From Nepenthes gracilis (lineage: Eukaryota > Streptophyta > Magnoliopsida > Caryophyllales > Nepenthaceae): a stretch of DNA of 64,000 nt. The position numbers were made by a program, and so were the translations under genes. A model generated the notes under the pieces. It was not told the origin of the DNA. It saw only the letters and a list, made by a program, of their open reading frames with translations, and made no database searches. The stretch is from the NCBI GenBank assembly GCA_033239525.1, contig BSYO01000006.1, positions 14,275,319 to 14,339,318 of the forward strand. The letters run 5' to 3'. Shown piece by piece: positions 1 through 11,799 of this stretch (its first letter is position 1; every line of letters begins with the position of its first letter).

Positions 1-645
1 GGTCTCCTTCCTAAAGTCACTTAATTTTGACTTTTTGCTGAATGAGATCAACCTTCTGTGCCATAGCTTGGTAATAGGCTTCTCGACAAGCGCGCTCCAC
101 GTGACAATTACCCATAGAAGATGGATGCCCAGCCTACATATCCTCCAAGGCTTTTCGTGTTTTTGAAACCTCTTCATGGACATCTCCAGCGTGAGCATTA
201 ATATTCTTAAGCACTTATTTCACATTTACCAATTTCTTAACTAGAGGAAACATAGGGACTCCTAAAATCTCCTCTTTCGGGGCCTCCCTATTATCGTTCT
301 AAGTATAGAACAGACCTTCATGGCAAACATCCACAAGTTCACAATCCCTAAGGCAGTTATCAAGATCCAGAGAACTCTTGGCATGCCAAGACCCCCCTCC
401 CCAGGCCCTCTGATTGTGATCTAATAGCATTGAAATTGCCAAGCATAGCCAGGGAAGACCTTGGGACAGAACACTAGTTTTACGAAGACTTTCCCAGAGA
501 GCACATCTCTGTACCTCCGAGTTAGCACCATAGACAAAGGGTAAAAGACAACATAAATTGTCCTCCTTAACAAGAACTTTGGTATGGATAACCTGATCCT
601 CAACGGATAGAATATTAACATCTACAATGCTTTGAGAATTTATAG
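1..645 (-). pseudogene. LINE ORF2 fragment (endonuclease C-terminus to RT linker)
   Basis: On the minus strand the translation runs from the apurinic-type endonuclease of a plant L1-like LINE into the linker before the reverse transcriptase. Visible pieces are LCCLLPFVYGANSE, PWLCLGNFNAIRS (the conserved GDFNAI-type motif with GN for GD) and, near the left edge, REAYYQAMAQKVDL followed by a decayed form of the linker that precedes RT. Several stops and at least one frame change break it, so it is not functional. The copy is 5'-truncated inside the endonuclease near position 645, and its RT would lie to the left of the window. This is the standard ORF2 order for plant LINEs. Confidence 0.8.
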
Positions 646-887
646 GTGTTACTTATATTGAGATAGTTATCATCTAATTGACTTTAAAGGTTTGAGGAAA
701 TTATTTCGCAAAGAGGGAGTTGATCATGCTGCAGTGAAGTGGGTGGATACGCTTAAGGACCGTAATGGTGAGTTTCAGTGTCTGTCGAGAAAAGTCGATC
801 AAGTGGTAGCATAGGTTAGCGGGATTGTTGAAGGATTATACTTATGAGATGTATCATCAGTCAAGAAGAATATTATTGCAAATATTT
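646..887. other. Unassigned short stretch left of E1
   Basis: About 240 bases between the LINE fragment and the first LTR. A plus-strand translation contains a readable piece (VKWVDTLKDRNGEFQCL) that could be part of a decayed retroelement polyprotein, but I do not recognise the family. The likely continuation of this host sequence is at 9453, on the other side of E1. Confidence 0.3.
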
Positions 888-3124
888 TATGAGATCCTGA
901 TCCCAAAATATAATTATTATGGAATAATTATGTGGATGAAAATCTTGTTAAGGCTTAAATATAGTGGAAAATTTTGATACCGAAGCAAAATGAGGTGAAA
1001 TAGGTTAAGGAGCGTAGGGTGCTCGATCACCACTGAAGCACCCCTTGAGCGCAAAAATACAAAAGTTGTGCTCAAGAGTGCGCCCGAGGCAAGGCGGGAG
1101 TGGTCCCGTCTACGAGCAATGTGCTCGAGCACCGTTCAACCGGCATTAGAGTGTCAGTCGTGTGTTCCGCACTTGATCCCATTTTTCCTTTATTTTAAAT
1201 GGGATTTGGGGCTTTTTTCCTCAGTAGAACGATGAGTAGCGTGAAGAGGAGAAGGAGGAAGGAAGAGGAAGAGAAAATAATGGGGAAAAATCTTCCGTCC
1301 AGTTTCGATAAGAGTAAGGATAATTATAGATCGAGCTCAGGCAAGTGTACTTAGGATGTTATATACCGTTTTTACAGTGTTTTAATACCTTAGATATTAT
1401 ATTTATACTTTAGATCCATGATTCTGTATGTTTACTGTAAATAATGCATGTTTCTCCTGATTAATCGGACAGATTTCATGCTTACTTATATATACTATTA
1501 AATATACCTCCGATTTCATGAAAATACATGTGTTTGGTGTTTGTTTATCATCCAAAAGTTTTGGCAAAACCCTAAGCACGAAATTGAAGGGATTTAATGG
1601 TTTTAATCAAAAATTTTTGATATGTAAAAGTTAATCTGTATTGTGATAATGTCCAGGATGTGACTTATGCATGAAAAATTTACACGGATTTATATTATTA
1701 AATTTTTTAAGGATTTCTGAAGCAAATCTAAAGGGTTACAAACTATTACTTTATATTTTGAAGTAAATTTGAAGGGTTACAAACTACTACTGTATATTTT
1801 GAAGCCAACTGAAGAGTTATTATGAAACTCTAACTGACTTCTGAATTAATAAGTTTTCAGTTAAAAAATAGGAAGGCAAATATTTCTGATCCTGTTAATT
1901 AGGACCCGAGACTGATATACAGTCATATTAGATTCTCTGACATGTCATAGAACGTTATGGTGGTAATTGACGATACCTCTGTGTATGGAGTTACACGTGG
2001 TTCGCTCTTCTTCAGGGCGCTAACCTAGAGGGTAGTTACTGTTATTGGCCGGTGTTACTATACTGAATCCCGCTAGAATGGAAGTCCCACGGGAAGGGAC
2101 AACTGTTACTGGCCTTAGATTTGTGAAGTGAACATAATCTATCATCGTTTATTCGCCCCCTCTGCTAGTAGGGTCTACTGGTTGGGTCATTTACTGATAG
2201 AATAGGAAATTTTTCTATAATTCATAGATTTTGCATCGATTTCTGACTTCTGATTTATATTTACCGATTTATGATTTTCGAAGCTTGAATTATTATCGAA
2301 TTACACTTTTCTTGTGATTTATGTATATATTTTTGTTTCCTGGCACCTCTGTTATCTTCTGTATTTATATTCTGCTCTCATTTCCGTAATCACTATGATT
2401 ATCACCGATTTATGCTTTCTCTAGTTTTATGCATTCTTCTGCTATTGCCATAATTGAATATTGTCATATTACTATTCATCTGCACTTATATTCTGCATGA
2501 ACACTATATATTCTACATGTTTTGGTACCTTGTTGGATTTTATCTTACTGTTTACTATTTTTTCCTCTAGATGAGACTGTAGAGCTAGTACTAGATAAGG
2601 AGTGATTTAAAGTTTAGTCTGAAGACTTTTGGAGACCTAAAGTATTATGGACACTTTGAAAAGAAACACTTTGAATGTAAATACTAAAATGTGTATATGG
2701 ATTTTATGTATATGAATTTACTATATGAAATGCATGTAATGCATGTGACGAAAAAAGAATTTATGCTTCTGCGGGTTTATAATTCTACTTCCGGCATATA
2801 TTTTTGGATTTCTGTACATGTCCTAGATGGCACATCTATTCTAAACTGTTAATATAGTAGATAGAAAATGTGAAATGTAAGCCGTAGGGAATTATATGAC
2901 GTCTGTGATCCTGTGTCTTAACTAGAGTTCCTGTTAACGGATATTATGTTGATATTATTCGATATATTTATAGGTTATAAGTAAGATTTGTATTTTTGTT
3001 TAGCCCAATTTTAGGGAAGACTCTGTTAATTTTTTCCTAGAACTTTAGGTTATTAAGTGGGTTTAAGTTTTTATTTTTGTAATGACGAAAAATTCTGATG
3101 ATAAAAAAAAATTGTTCCGTCACA
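888..3124 (+). repeat. 5' LTR of E1
   Basis: This LTR matches 7143-9452 throughout. Its first dinucleotide has decayed from TG to TA, and it ends in ...CCGTCACA. It holds a CpG-rich stretch with CTCGAGC-type motifs (1020-1140), a purine-rich leader (1240-1290), a transcript-start-like stretch (TATATACCG near 1360), the hairpin module around 2116-2182 and a T-rich 3' part. The hairpin here is partly decayed (AGATT/AATCT stem). Compared with the 3' LTR, CpG sites are often TG or CA in one copy only, the mark of methylated cytosine loss. Confidence 0.85.
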
Positions 3125-3126
3125 AT

Positions 3127-3137
3127 TGGTATCAAAG
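3127..3137 (+). other. Primer binding site, initiator Met tRNA type
   Basis: TGGTATCAAAG begins two bases after the LTR end. The usual plant site complementary to the 3' end of initiator methionine tRNA is TGGTATCAGAGC, so one or two bases have changed. This fixes the 5' LTR boundary and the orientation of the element. Confidence 0.75.
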
Positions 3138-3589
3138 AAAATGAGATGCCTTAGGAATGATAAATCATACACGAAAGCTTAGGAAAGGATCCTGACTGAC
3201 TGAATCGACAGGAATAGACTTAGACTAATCAAGCAAGGTTAGGAAATCCTAGGTGTTCTAGCGTGTATAAGTTAGAATTGACTTGAGTTAGGATACGGTG
3301 ATTCAACTAATCGGCATTGATTTTAGGCCTAGAATGATCTATTTAAGTTTGAGGATTCAGGTTAATTGTTCTAAGCTAAGACAAGATAAGGATAGATAAG
3401 ATTAGATGGAATGTTTAAGGTTCAACCCTAAGAGTTTTCTTATGAATGTATTAATTTAAGCCCTCTGCCTGATCTGATTAATGGAGGGTAATTAAGGTTG
3501 CCATATTTTTGTTATAGGGTAATAGTATGGCAAATAGAAGAAGTAATGCGTGGGGTGGCAATGATACCCTAGAAGATCGAGAGGCTAGA

Positions 3590-4560
3590 TATTGAATTTG
3601 CTGGAAAGGTTGATGAATGTAATCGAAGTGATGGAGCAACATTACATGACTCCAATAAATCCTATCCCAACAGCTTATAATGGATTTAGAAAAAAAAAGA
3701 ACGCTTAAATTTTTAGGAGAAACCAATCCGGTGAAGGTAGAAAGTTGGATTAGGAGATTGAAGAAAATATTTGCAGTTATCCAATATTTTGACAGCGAAA
3801 TGGTTGCTTTTGCAACTTATAATTAGAAAAAGAAGCCAATGATTGATGGGGGAAGAAGAGGGCAATGGGTTTGTTTGATGAGGATGTCTCTTAGGAGACG
3901 TTTAAGGAAGCTTTCTAGAAGAAGTATATTCTCTGTGGCCTTCAAGATTGGAGAGAAAAAGCCTTTATGGAAAAATATTTTTCCTCAAGCCCCCAAGATT
4001 AGAAAGAACAAGAATTTATGCGGTTTAGGCAAGGGAGCCACAGTGTAGCAGATTATGGTGCGAGATTCATTAAATTATTTCGCTATGTGCCTTTTACTTG
4101 GGGAGAGGAATTGAGGATGACTAAGAGATTCCTGTAAAGGTTAAAGGATGAAATTAGGTGTCAACTAGTGACTCAGGAGTTTCAGACTTATGTTGGGGTC
4201 CTAGATAAGGCCCTAATACTTGAGAAAGAGCTTGAGACTTAGAAATCCTTGAGAAAAAGTACAACTAATCAAATAAGTTATGGTTTAGGATCTAATGTAA
4301 AGCCTTCAAGACAGTTTAAGAAGGGCAGAACAGTGGACAAGACGAAGAGCATTACTCAAGTTCAATTAATGACTGGTTCTCAGGTATTAGTCGCCGGCTG
4401 TACTTTCTGTGGAAAGAAGTATGCAGGATATTTTTGTCATAAGGCGATGGGAGCTTGCTTTAGATGTGGATAGTAGAGCCACCTGATTAAAGACTATCCA
4501 TATCCTCAGTGGTTAGAAGCAAAGGAGTCCACTGTCTCGGCTAAAGCACTTGCAGCAAAG
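3590..4560 (+). pseudogene. Gag relic of E1 with zinc knuckle
   Basis: Reading across several frames gives a Ty3-type Gag. NPIPTAYNGFRKK and VESWIRRLKKIFAVIQYF match, in order, the start of the better preserved Gag of E3 (56507-57592). A basic stretch follows, and near 4390-4490 there is a cysteine-rich segment (CTFCGKKY, then CFRCG before a stop, then HLIKDY), i.e. a CCHC knuckle whose last Cys has become Tyr. Gag forms the virus-like particle and the knuckle binds the element RNA. Many stops and frameshifts make this copy inactive. Confidence 0.7.
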
Positions 4561-4599
4561 GTTCAAGATACTGAAGTACCCCTAGAGGTGGATGGAGGT

Positions 4600-5020
4600 G
4601 TTCCCTTGATTATGGAATTTGATCTATGTTTTAGTTGATTTGGGATTCATATGTTCTTTTATTTCTTCTACGATTTCCTTGATGTGTTTCTCCTCATCTT
4701 GAAGATTCTTGATTATTTTGTGATTGTGTTTATGTATTCTTTTATAAACTCTGTGGATTTTCGACAGTAGATGGTTGAACTCCTAATTGAGGAAGTGATC
4801 GGTTATGTGTTATTAGAGGAATGAATGTCTAATTTGTTTGGTCGGTTTGGCAAAAAGTGGAACTGATGATCTGGAAATCGATTTTTGGGTGATGTGAATC
4901 CTTTTGGAGTTGGAATGGTACTCAAGGATGTTGGCGTAAATTGTAATTGAGAAAACGAAGTACCCTGTAATTAAGTTGTGAATTTAGAGTAAGAGGCGAG
5001 GCTAATCGAATCAAGGATGT
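4600..5020 (+). pseudogene. Retropepsin-like relic of E1
   Basis: One frame reads VLVDLGFICSFISSTISL around 4630-4690. That is the pattern of a retroviral-type aspartic protease active site and the strands after it (V-D-T/S-G-A/S-x-x-x-F-I-S), but the catalytic D-T/S-G is D-L-G here. Downstream, EIDFWVM and a tryptophan-tyrosine pair could be the remains of the G-M-D-W region that precedes RT, which is less certain. The frame is broken on both sides. Confidence 0.5.
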
Positions 5021-7142
5021 GTGCTAAGTTTAATTAGAAAATGGGGCTACCACCTTTGAAGTAGGTAGATGGCAAGTCGAGAATCTGACTATAAAACTTT
5101 TGAGGAACATATGTATTTGGAGGCAAAGACCAAGCCAAACTATTTTATTGGGAGGATTAGAGGCAATTGAAATTGGCATTAATTTTTCAGAATTTGTGCA
5201 GAATTTGAAGAGTACTGGTTAGAAGCTATTGAAGGAGCTTCAAGGCTTCGAGAAAGTACGAATTAACTGATGGGCCAAGTAAGTTGCTAAGTAGGTTAGC
5301 ATAGGTGGTAATGCCCCTGAAAAAGATTAGGATTTTGTCATTCTGTATCAATAGGTATCTACCCACAAGCAAAGTGGGGGAGGAGCTGTGGTTGAAATTA
5401 TTTCACCCGTAAATACAATTTTGTGATGAGGTTCTTACCTTGAGGATTTGTGGATAACGCTTTTCAAAAATTTTAATGTTTTGTAAACCTAAAAGTTAAA
5501 GGTTATGATAGGTGGATCTTGGCATAATTTGGAGGAGGTGAACTTAAGATCAATTGTTGATGTCGGAAGGCTCCATTTGAGAAACTGTAGAATTGCTTTG
5601 GAGATAATTCTGATATGATAATCTTAAGGATTAAAGTAAATAAGTCATGATGAAAAAGTAACCTTAGGAGATCCTAAGCAGATTAATCCGTTTAAAGATT
5701 ATATTTTCCTATATCACTTGTGGATCGATACTCTTAAGCTAAGCACGGGAAGAATCCCTAGTTAGAGTTACTTTTCCATTGATTGAATTTAGTAATTGGA
5801 AGTCTCTGTTAGAGAAATTGTGGAGACGGTCTTGGGTGATAGCTTTGCCTTGGGAGAATTTATTATTATGTATAACTAAAATTGACCTTGGGATTTTGTA
5901 AGCGGATAGGCCTATTTAAGGATTATAAAGATGAATTTCGGTATCTTGAATGGGGAGTGAACATCAGTATTGATCGTGAATGTTAACGATCTATAGCTTT
6001 GGTGATGATTGTGAACCTATGGATAGGCTCAATTGCTTAGAGTAATAGGGTGTTGCATTCCTAAGTTAGGAAGCAGAATTGTGTTTGAAATATAGAAGTT
6101 ATGAAGTTGGAAGCAAGAAGTTCTTTAGTCTTGTTTTAGGGCTATCAAAATGGTCTACCCATGGTGATTACAGGTGATGTGTTCGAGTTGAACTAGTTGG
6201 CTCATCGGTGTGCCAACGAGATCTTGAGGTTGTTAAGTATAGGAGTTAAGGAATAAAATTGGGAAGTCTCAGTGGCTTCATATTTGCATGACCCACCAAT
6301 CATGATTATGGAGGGAGTTTTAGGTTTAATTAAATGGCTTATCGATATGTTAACGAGATCTGAGGTTCCTTAGTGTTGGGACTTGAGATTTTAAGGTTGT
6401 TATTTGTTAAAGATTTGAAATTCTGGGTAACGATTTGAAATTGTATTGAACTTATGGTGACTGTTAATGTTAGGATTTCTCATCCTGTGGTGAATTGAGG
6501 ATCTGTGAGAATTATTCTCGTAATATGAATATCTTGAGGGCAATTTTAATTATGATTACTCCATGACTTTTGTGTTCAGAATGGAATGTGTGTCTTATGG
6601 AAATGTCAAATTTAGAACATACCAACAAAATGAAGAACATGTAAGGTATCATGCTTTAGAAGTCTAATCGTGACATGGAACTTACATCAGAATATAAACC
6701 AAGTTTGAAGAAGGAATTTAAAAGCTAAGTTGAATTGGAAAAATCGCAAATTGTACTCGGATGAATTGAACTTCATGAATGATCAGAGCACGCAGTGAAC
6801 GAGCGGTGAACCTGTCCATATAATAAGATTTAAGGAAATGTTTAGAGGAAATGCTCAATTTTGAGTATTAATATGAAATGAAATGAGGCATTTTATTTAT
6901 TTAAGGTTCGGAATTAAGTTAGAAAGGTGATTCATTAAATAGGATTGCCTTCAGATTTAGTAAATTTAGATTTGGAAAGAACGTGTCAAATAATGAGGAT
7001 CAAGGCAATTCAGATGTTTAAGGTTTTCTAAGATAATTATCCTGATTTAAAAATGAATTGGAGACATTAAGAAAGTTCTTTAATTATGAATATTCAAGGA
7101 TCATTAAATTTTGAGGATGAAATCTCTATAAGTGGTGGTGAT
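5021..7142 (+). other. Decayed 3' interior of E1
   Basis: Two kilobases with stops in every frame. I could not find reverse transcriptase, RNase H or integrase. A short hairpin sequence recurs (near 6190-6225 and, weaker, near 6333-6362), also present in the older element at 9906 and in E3 at 45000. The last 300 bases (6840-7142) match 40010-40310, the 3' interior of another chromovirus, and end in a degenerate polypurine tract (GTGGTGGTGA) directly before the 3' LTR. Confidence 0.55.
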
Positions 7143-9452
7143 TGTGAGATCCCAATCTCAAAATATGATTATTATGGAATAATTATATGGATAAAAATCA
7201 TGTTAAGGCTTAAATATAGTGGAAAATTTTAAAACCGAAACAAAACGAGGCGAAATAGGTTAAGGAACATAGGGCGCTCAATCACCACTCGAGCGCCCCT
7301 CGAGCGCAAAAATGTGAAAGTTGTGCTCGAGGGTGCACCTGAGGCAACGCAGGAGGAGTCGCAGGTACAAGCAGTGCACTCGACTACCGCTCGAGCGTCG
7401 GTCGTGTGTTGCGTACGTGACCCCCTTTTTCCTTCTTTTTAAATTGCATTTGGGGCTTTTTTCCTCAGCAGAATGACGAGTAGCGCGAAGCGGAGGAGGA
7501 AGGAAGAGGAAGAGAAAAGAAATGGGAAAAATCTTCTGTCTAGTTCCAATCAGAGTAAAGATAACTATAGATCGAGCTTAACCAAGTATATTTCAGACAT
7601 TATATACCATTTTTACAGCGTTTTAATACCTTAGATATTGTATTTATACTTTAAATTCATGATTCTGCATATTTACTATAAATAATGCCTGTTTCTCCTG
7701 ATTAATCGGACAAATTTCATACTTACTTGTATATACTACTAAGTATACTTCCAATTGCATGGAAATACATGTGTTTGATGTTCATTTATCGTTCAAAAGT
7801 TTTGGCAAAACCCTATCCACGTAAATTAAGAGATTTAACGGTTTTAATCCAAAATTTCTAATATATAAAAGTTAATCTGTAACGTGATAATGTCTAGGAT
7901 GTGATTTATTTCTAAAAAATTTACACGGATTTATACTACTAAATTTTCTGATGATTTTTGAAGCAAATATGAAGGGTTACAAACTATTACTATATATTTT
8001 GAAGCAAATCTGAAAGGTTACAAACTATTATTGTATATTCTAAAGCAAATTTAAAAGGTTACAAACTATTACTATACATTCTGAAGCAGATCTGAAGGGC
8101 TACAAATTATTATTGTGTATTCTGAAACTAACTGAAGAGTTATTGTAAAACTCTAACTGATTTCTGAAGCTTAACAAGTTTTTAGTTAACAAATAGGAAG
8201 ACTAATATTTTTGATCGTATTAATTAGGACCCGTGACTAATATACAGTCAGGGTTAGATTCTCGGTATACCTTATAATATTATAGTGGTAATCGAGGATA
8301 ACTCTTTCTATGGAGTTACACATGGTCTGCCTTTTCTGAAAGTGCTAACCTAGAGGGTAGTTACTGTTACTGTCCGGCGTTACTGTACTGAATCCCTTGA
8401 GAAGGGATGTCCCACGAGAAGGGATAACAGTTATTGGCCTTGGATTGTATGGAGTAAATACAATCTATCATCGATTATTCACCCCCTCTGCTAGTAGGGT
8501 TTACTAATTTGGTCATTTACTGATAGAAAATAAAAATTTTCTATAATTTATAAATTTTGTATCGGTTTTTGACTTCTAATTTATGTTTATTGATTTACGA
8601 TTTCTGAAGCCTGAATTATTATCAAATCACACTTTTCACAAGATTTATATATATATTTCTGTTCCCTGGCATCTCTGTGATTTTCTACATTTATATTCTG
8701 CTATCATTTTCGTAATCACTGTGATTATCACTGATTTATGCTTTCTCTGTTTTCATGCATTCTTTTTCAACTGCCATAACTGAATATTTTCATAATACTA
8801 TTCATCTACACTTATATTCTACATGAATACTGTATATTCTGCATATTTTGATACATTACTATGTTTCGACTCACTGTTTACTGTTATTCCATCCAGATAT
8901 GACTGTAGAGCTAGTACTAGACGAGAATGAGTGATTTAAAGTTTAACCTGAAGACTTTTGGAGACTTGAAGTATTTAGAACCTTGAAAAGAAACAGTTTG
9001 AATGTAAATACTAAAATTTGTATATGGATTTTATGTATATGGATTGAGTATATGAAATGTATGTGATGCATGTGATGAAACAAGAATTTATACTTCTACG
9101 GGTTTATAGTTTTGCTTCTGCCTTTATATTTTTGGATTCTGTACAGGTCTTAGATGGCATCTCTATTCCAAACTGTTAATATAGTGGATAGAACATATGA
9201 AATGTAAGTTGTAGGAAATTATACGACGTCTGTGATCTTATGTCTGAAAGAAGAATTCCTGTTAATGGATATTATGATGATGTTATTCTGTATGTTTACA
9301 GGTTATAAGTAGGATTTGTATTTTCATTTAACCAAATTTTAGGAGAGACTCTGTCCGTTTTCCTCTAGAAATTTAGGTTATTAATTAGGCTTAACTTTTT
9401 TTTTTGTAATGACGAAAAATTCTGAGGATAAAAAAAAACCGATTCCGTTACA
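7143..9452 (+). repeat. 3' LTR of E1
   Basis: It starts TGTGAGATCC and ends CCGTTACA. It is slightly longer than the 5' LTR because of extra copies of a short repeat near 7960-8130 (units ending in GGTTACAAACTATTA). The CpG-rich block at 7270-7420 keeps intact GCTCGAGCG motifs that have decayed in the 5' LTR. The hairpin at 8443-8465 has the stem GATTGTAT/ATACAATC, a compensated variant of the form in other LTRs, followed by CTAGTAG-GGT-TTACTAA at 8491. Confidence 0.85.
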
Positions 9453-10599
9453 TGTTTTGGGTTGAAAGTCTTTGGATTTGATGTATCTTTGATTTTTCAT
9501 GGGAGATGTAAAATAGAATAAAGAGCTACTATATGTGATTGCTTTCAAGAGGATCAAAAATAGCGTTCCTGTGTCTCCAAGTGCAGTCTGTGATTTTGAA
9601 TTAAATGAATTTGAGTGATGAGTTATAGTTGATGGACGCTTTATGTTTGAGGGAGTTGTCCAAGTTCTGGGTAGTAAATCATGGACGAATCTTAATGTTC
9701 AAGTAAGTGAGATGTTTTTCTTTTGGGAAAAGATTTGTATTCTAAATATCAAGGCTATGGATTATGAATACGAAGCATCCATGGATTTTGATTTTGAGGT
9801 TGTCAAGGACCTTGAGAAATATGAATGCGGTTTAGGTATTATGGATTGGGTAATTGTGGATTCGCCCATTTATTGCCAATTCAGATGATGTATTGAATGG
9901 ATTAAGTTGGCTTGTTGGTATGCCAACGAGATGATGAGATCACAAATTATTTTGATTTTGAGGTTTTGAAGATGATTTGAGGTTTGTACTGAAAGTTTTG
10001 ACAAGTTCGCTTGAGACATTAGGCACCAAGTTACAATTTGATGTGGCGATAATTTATGATCAGACGATCGATCAGAGAGGCGTAGTGGAAGTTTGTGGGC
10101 CATAGTCATCAGTCATGAGATTTGATCTGAGGGTTGAAGTAAGAGATCAAATTTATAGCCCAATTGGAGATTCGAGAAGTGTAGTCAGATGTTTTTGGAA
10201 ACATCCTGAAAAGGAGAATTTTGAGTTTACGGGGAGAATGATAAATTGAGATTGAGATTCTTTAGGCCATTTAGGTTTCTAGTGAATTGGAGAGATGACC
10301 TATGAATTGGCATTGCCCTGAGTTTGGTCGATCGTTATGATATGTTTTATTTAGGTATGTTGAGAAGATATGTACATGATCAAAATATGTGATTCTGTGT
10401 CAGCTGTTGCTAATTTTGAGGAGCTATTTTATGTTGAGGTTTCAGCTTAGATTTTAAGATAGAAAAGATTAGGTATTGAGGATCATATTTTCAAAGGAAT
10501 CATTTGGTTGAGGTTAAATCCGGAAGAATTATCCTTATCTGTTTAAGGATTGATGTGCGTAAATTTTATGGACAAATTTTTTTTATAAGTGGGGGAGAA
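9453..10599 (+). other. 3' interior of an older chromovirus interrupted by E1
   Basis: No open gene remains. The stretch holds the hairpin motif at 9906-9935 (CTTGTTGG-TATG-CCAACGAG) and ends with ACAAATTTTTTTTATAAG and a GGGGGAGAA polypurine tract, the typical junction of a chromovirus coding end with its 3' LTR. E1 landed inside this element. Its start may be in 646-887. Confidence 0.55.
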
Positions 10600-10789
10600 T
10601 ATAATATTTTGAATTCTTATCTGATCTAATTAGGGTTATTTTTTGGGTAATATGGGTGCAATAAAAATTAATTAAATATTGTGAGAATTTGAGGAATGAT
10701 CGGAACTGTGGAGCAGTGCCAAGAGTGTACCCATACTGTTATTCGAGCACCGATTTAGATTTTAGAATAAAAGAAAAGTAAAAATACAA

Positions 10790-10820
<31 letters not shown>

Positions 10821-11799
10821 AGTAAAAAAAGAGAAAATAAAAAAGAAAATAAAAATAGGATCATGAGGGTTTCGGTGAGAGAGAGGGAGAATGGCATGGG
10901 CTGCCGCTGCTGCCGCTGCCAAAGGTCTCGATGTCAAGAATAGAAGCCGTCGAAGCCCTTTACATGGAGTTATCCTCCGTTTTATGCATCGGTGTGAGTA
11001 GAGATAGGAATAGCGAACCAAAGTAAAAGCGGCCGTCGTCCATTAGCCACCGTTGTCGAAGGAAATCAATGGAATTGAGGCAAGTAAGTCCTTCTATTAA
11101 CTTTGTGGATGTTGACTTTGGGGTTGCATGTACCAATTTCTGGAGAAATCAAGTGAATCGGGAGAAAATGGGGGAGAGAGGCAATGCGCGCAGCAAATGG
11201 TTGCACGAAGGAAAGAGAAATGACGGCAACATGCAGCGAGAGCAGCGTTATGTGGGTGGTCGTCGGCCACTGGAAGTTGGTCAGTGGTGGTGCTCTGTGA
11301 GGAGAGGTCGCCGAGGGGGCTAATGGCGGTTGTCAGCAGTGTTAGCAATGGTAGTTTGCAAAGGTGACGCGATGGTAGTCGGCGATGGCTAGTGGTGACA
11401 TGCCAGTGACCAGCAATGGCCATGGGTGAGTAGCAGCATGTGGCAGAAGCCGCGAAGTGAGAGAGAGAACACGGGTGCATAGTGGGCTGTGCAACAGTGA
11501 TGGAGAAATTGTGTTATTCGGTACTTTAGAGCATCCTTTCTTCAAATCTACGAAGTATAAAGTTGAGACAAGTATCCTCTAACCCTATCTTCAGTCTACT
11601 TTCGTGTTTGATAATGTTTGAGTACTTTTTGGAGATTTTACTAACATGCATGTTATTTTTATATATCATGTCTGTTAATTCTGTCATGCATGTATGTTTT
11701 ACTGGCCATTCTATGGTTTTACACTGGCATTCGGGATTTGGGGGATTAAATGTATAATGAATTATATGTTAGTTTTCAGTATTTAGTTCTTCACTAGCT
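10600..11799 (+). repeat. Partial chromovirus LTR after a polypurine tract
   Basis: It begins directly after GGGGGAGAA, with the terminal TG changed to TA. It contains an (AT)n run, a purine-rich leader and a GC-rich block (10890-11480). It lacks the usual LTR end: around 11760-11800 it meets the Transposase_28-like gene, so the right part was lost or replaced. I see no gene in it; the open frames on both strands are chance products of the GC-rich block. Confidence 0.45.
10794..10821. repeat. AT dinucleotide microsatellite
   Basis: A run of about 14 AT units just upstream of the purine-rich leader of the partial LTR. It lies where a TATA-like promoter element would be expected, but a simple slippage run is the safer reading. 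Confidence 0.8.

Larger units (their letters stand above)
888..9452 (+). mobile_element. E1, chromovirus-type Ty3/gypsy LTR element, decayed, complete ends
   Basis: Two LTRs in the same orientation flank a 4 kb interior. The order is 5' LTR, primer binding site for initiator Met tRNA, gag, protease relic, a long decayed stretch, a poor polypurine tract and 3' LTR. The flanking pentamers are TATTT on the left and TGTTT on the right, a target duplication with one change. In the first ~138 aligned bases of the two LTRs I count 14 differences by eye, 12 of them transitions, so the insertion is old. The conserved-looking 3' interior (FRGRNF-type end just before the LTR, seen better at 40270) points to the chromovirus (Tekay/Del-like) branch. 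I found no RT YxDD box and no integrase in the interior. Confidence 0.85.

Noticed and set aside
11097..11480. Open frame of 127 codons on the minus strand in the GC-rich LTR block
   Set aside because: Low-complexity His/Ser/Thr-rich translation, no domain, overlapping frames on both strands, inside a partial LTR.
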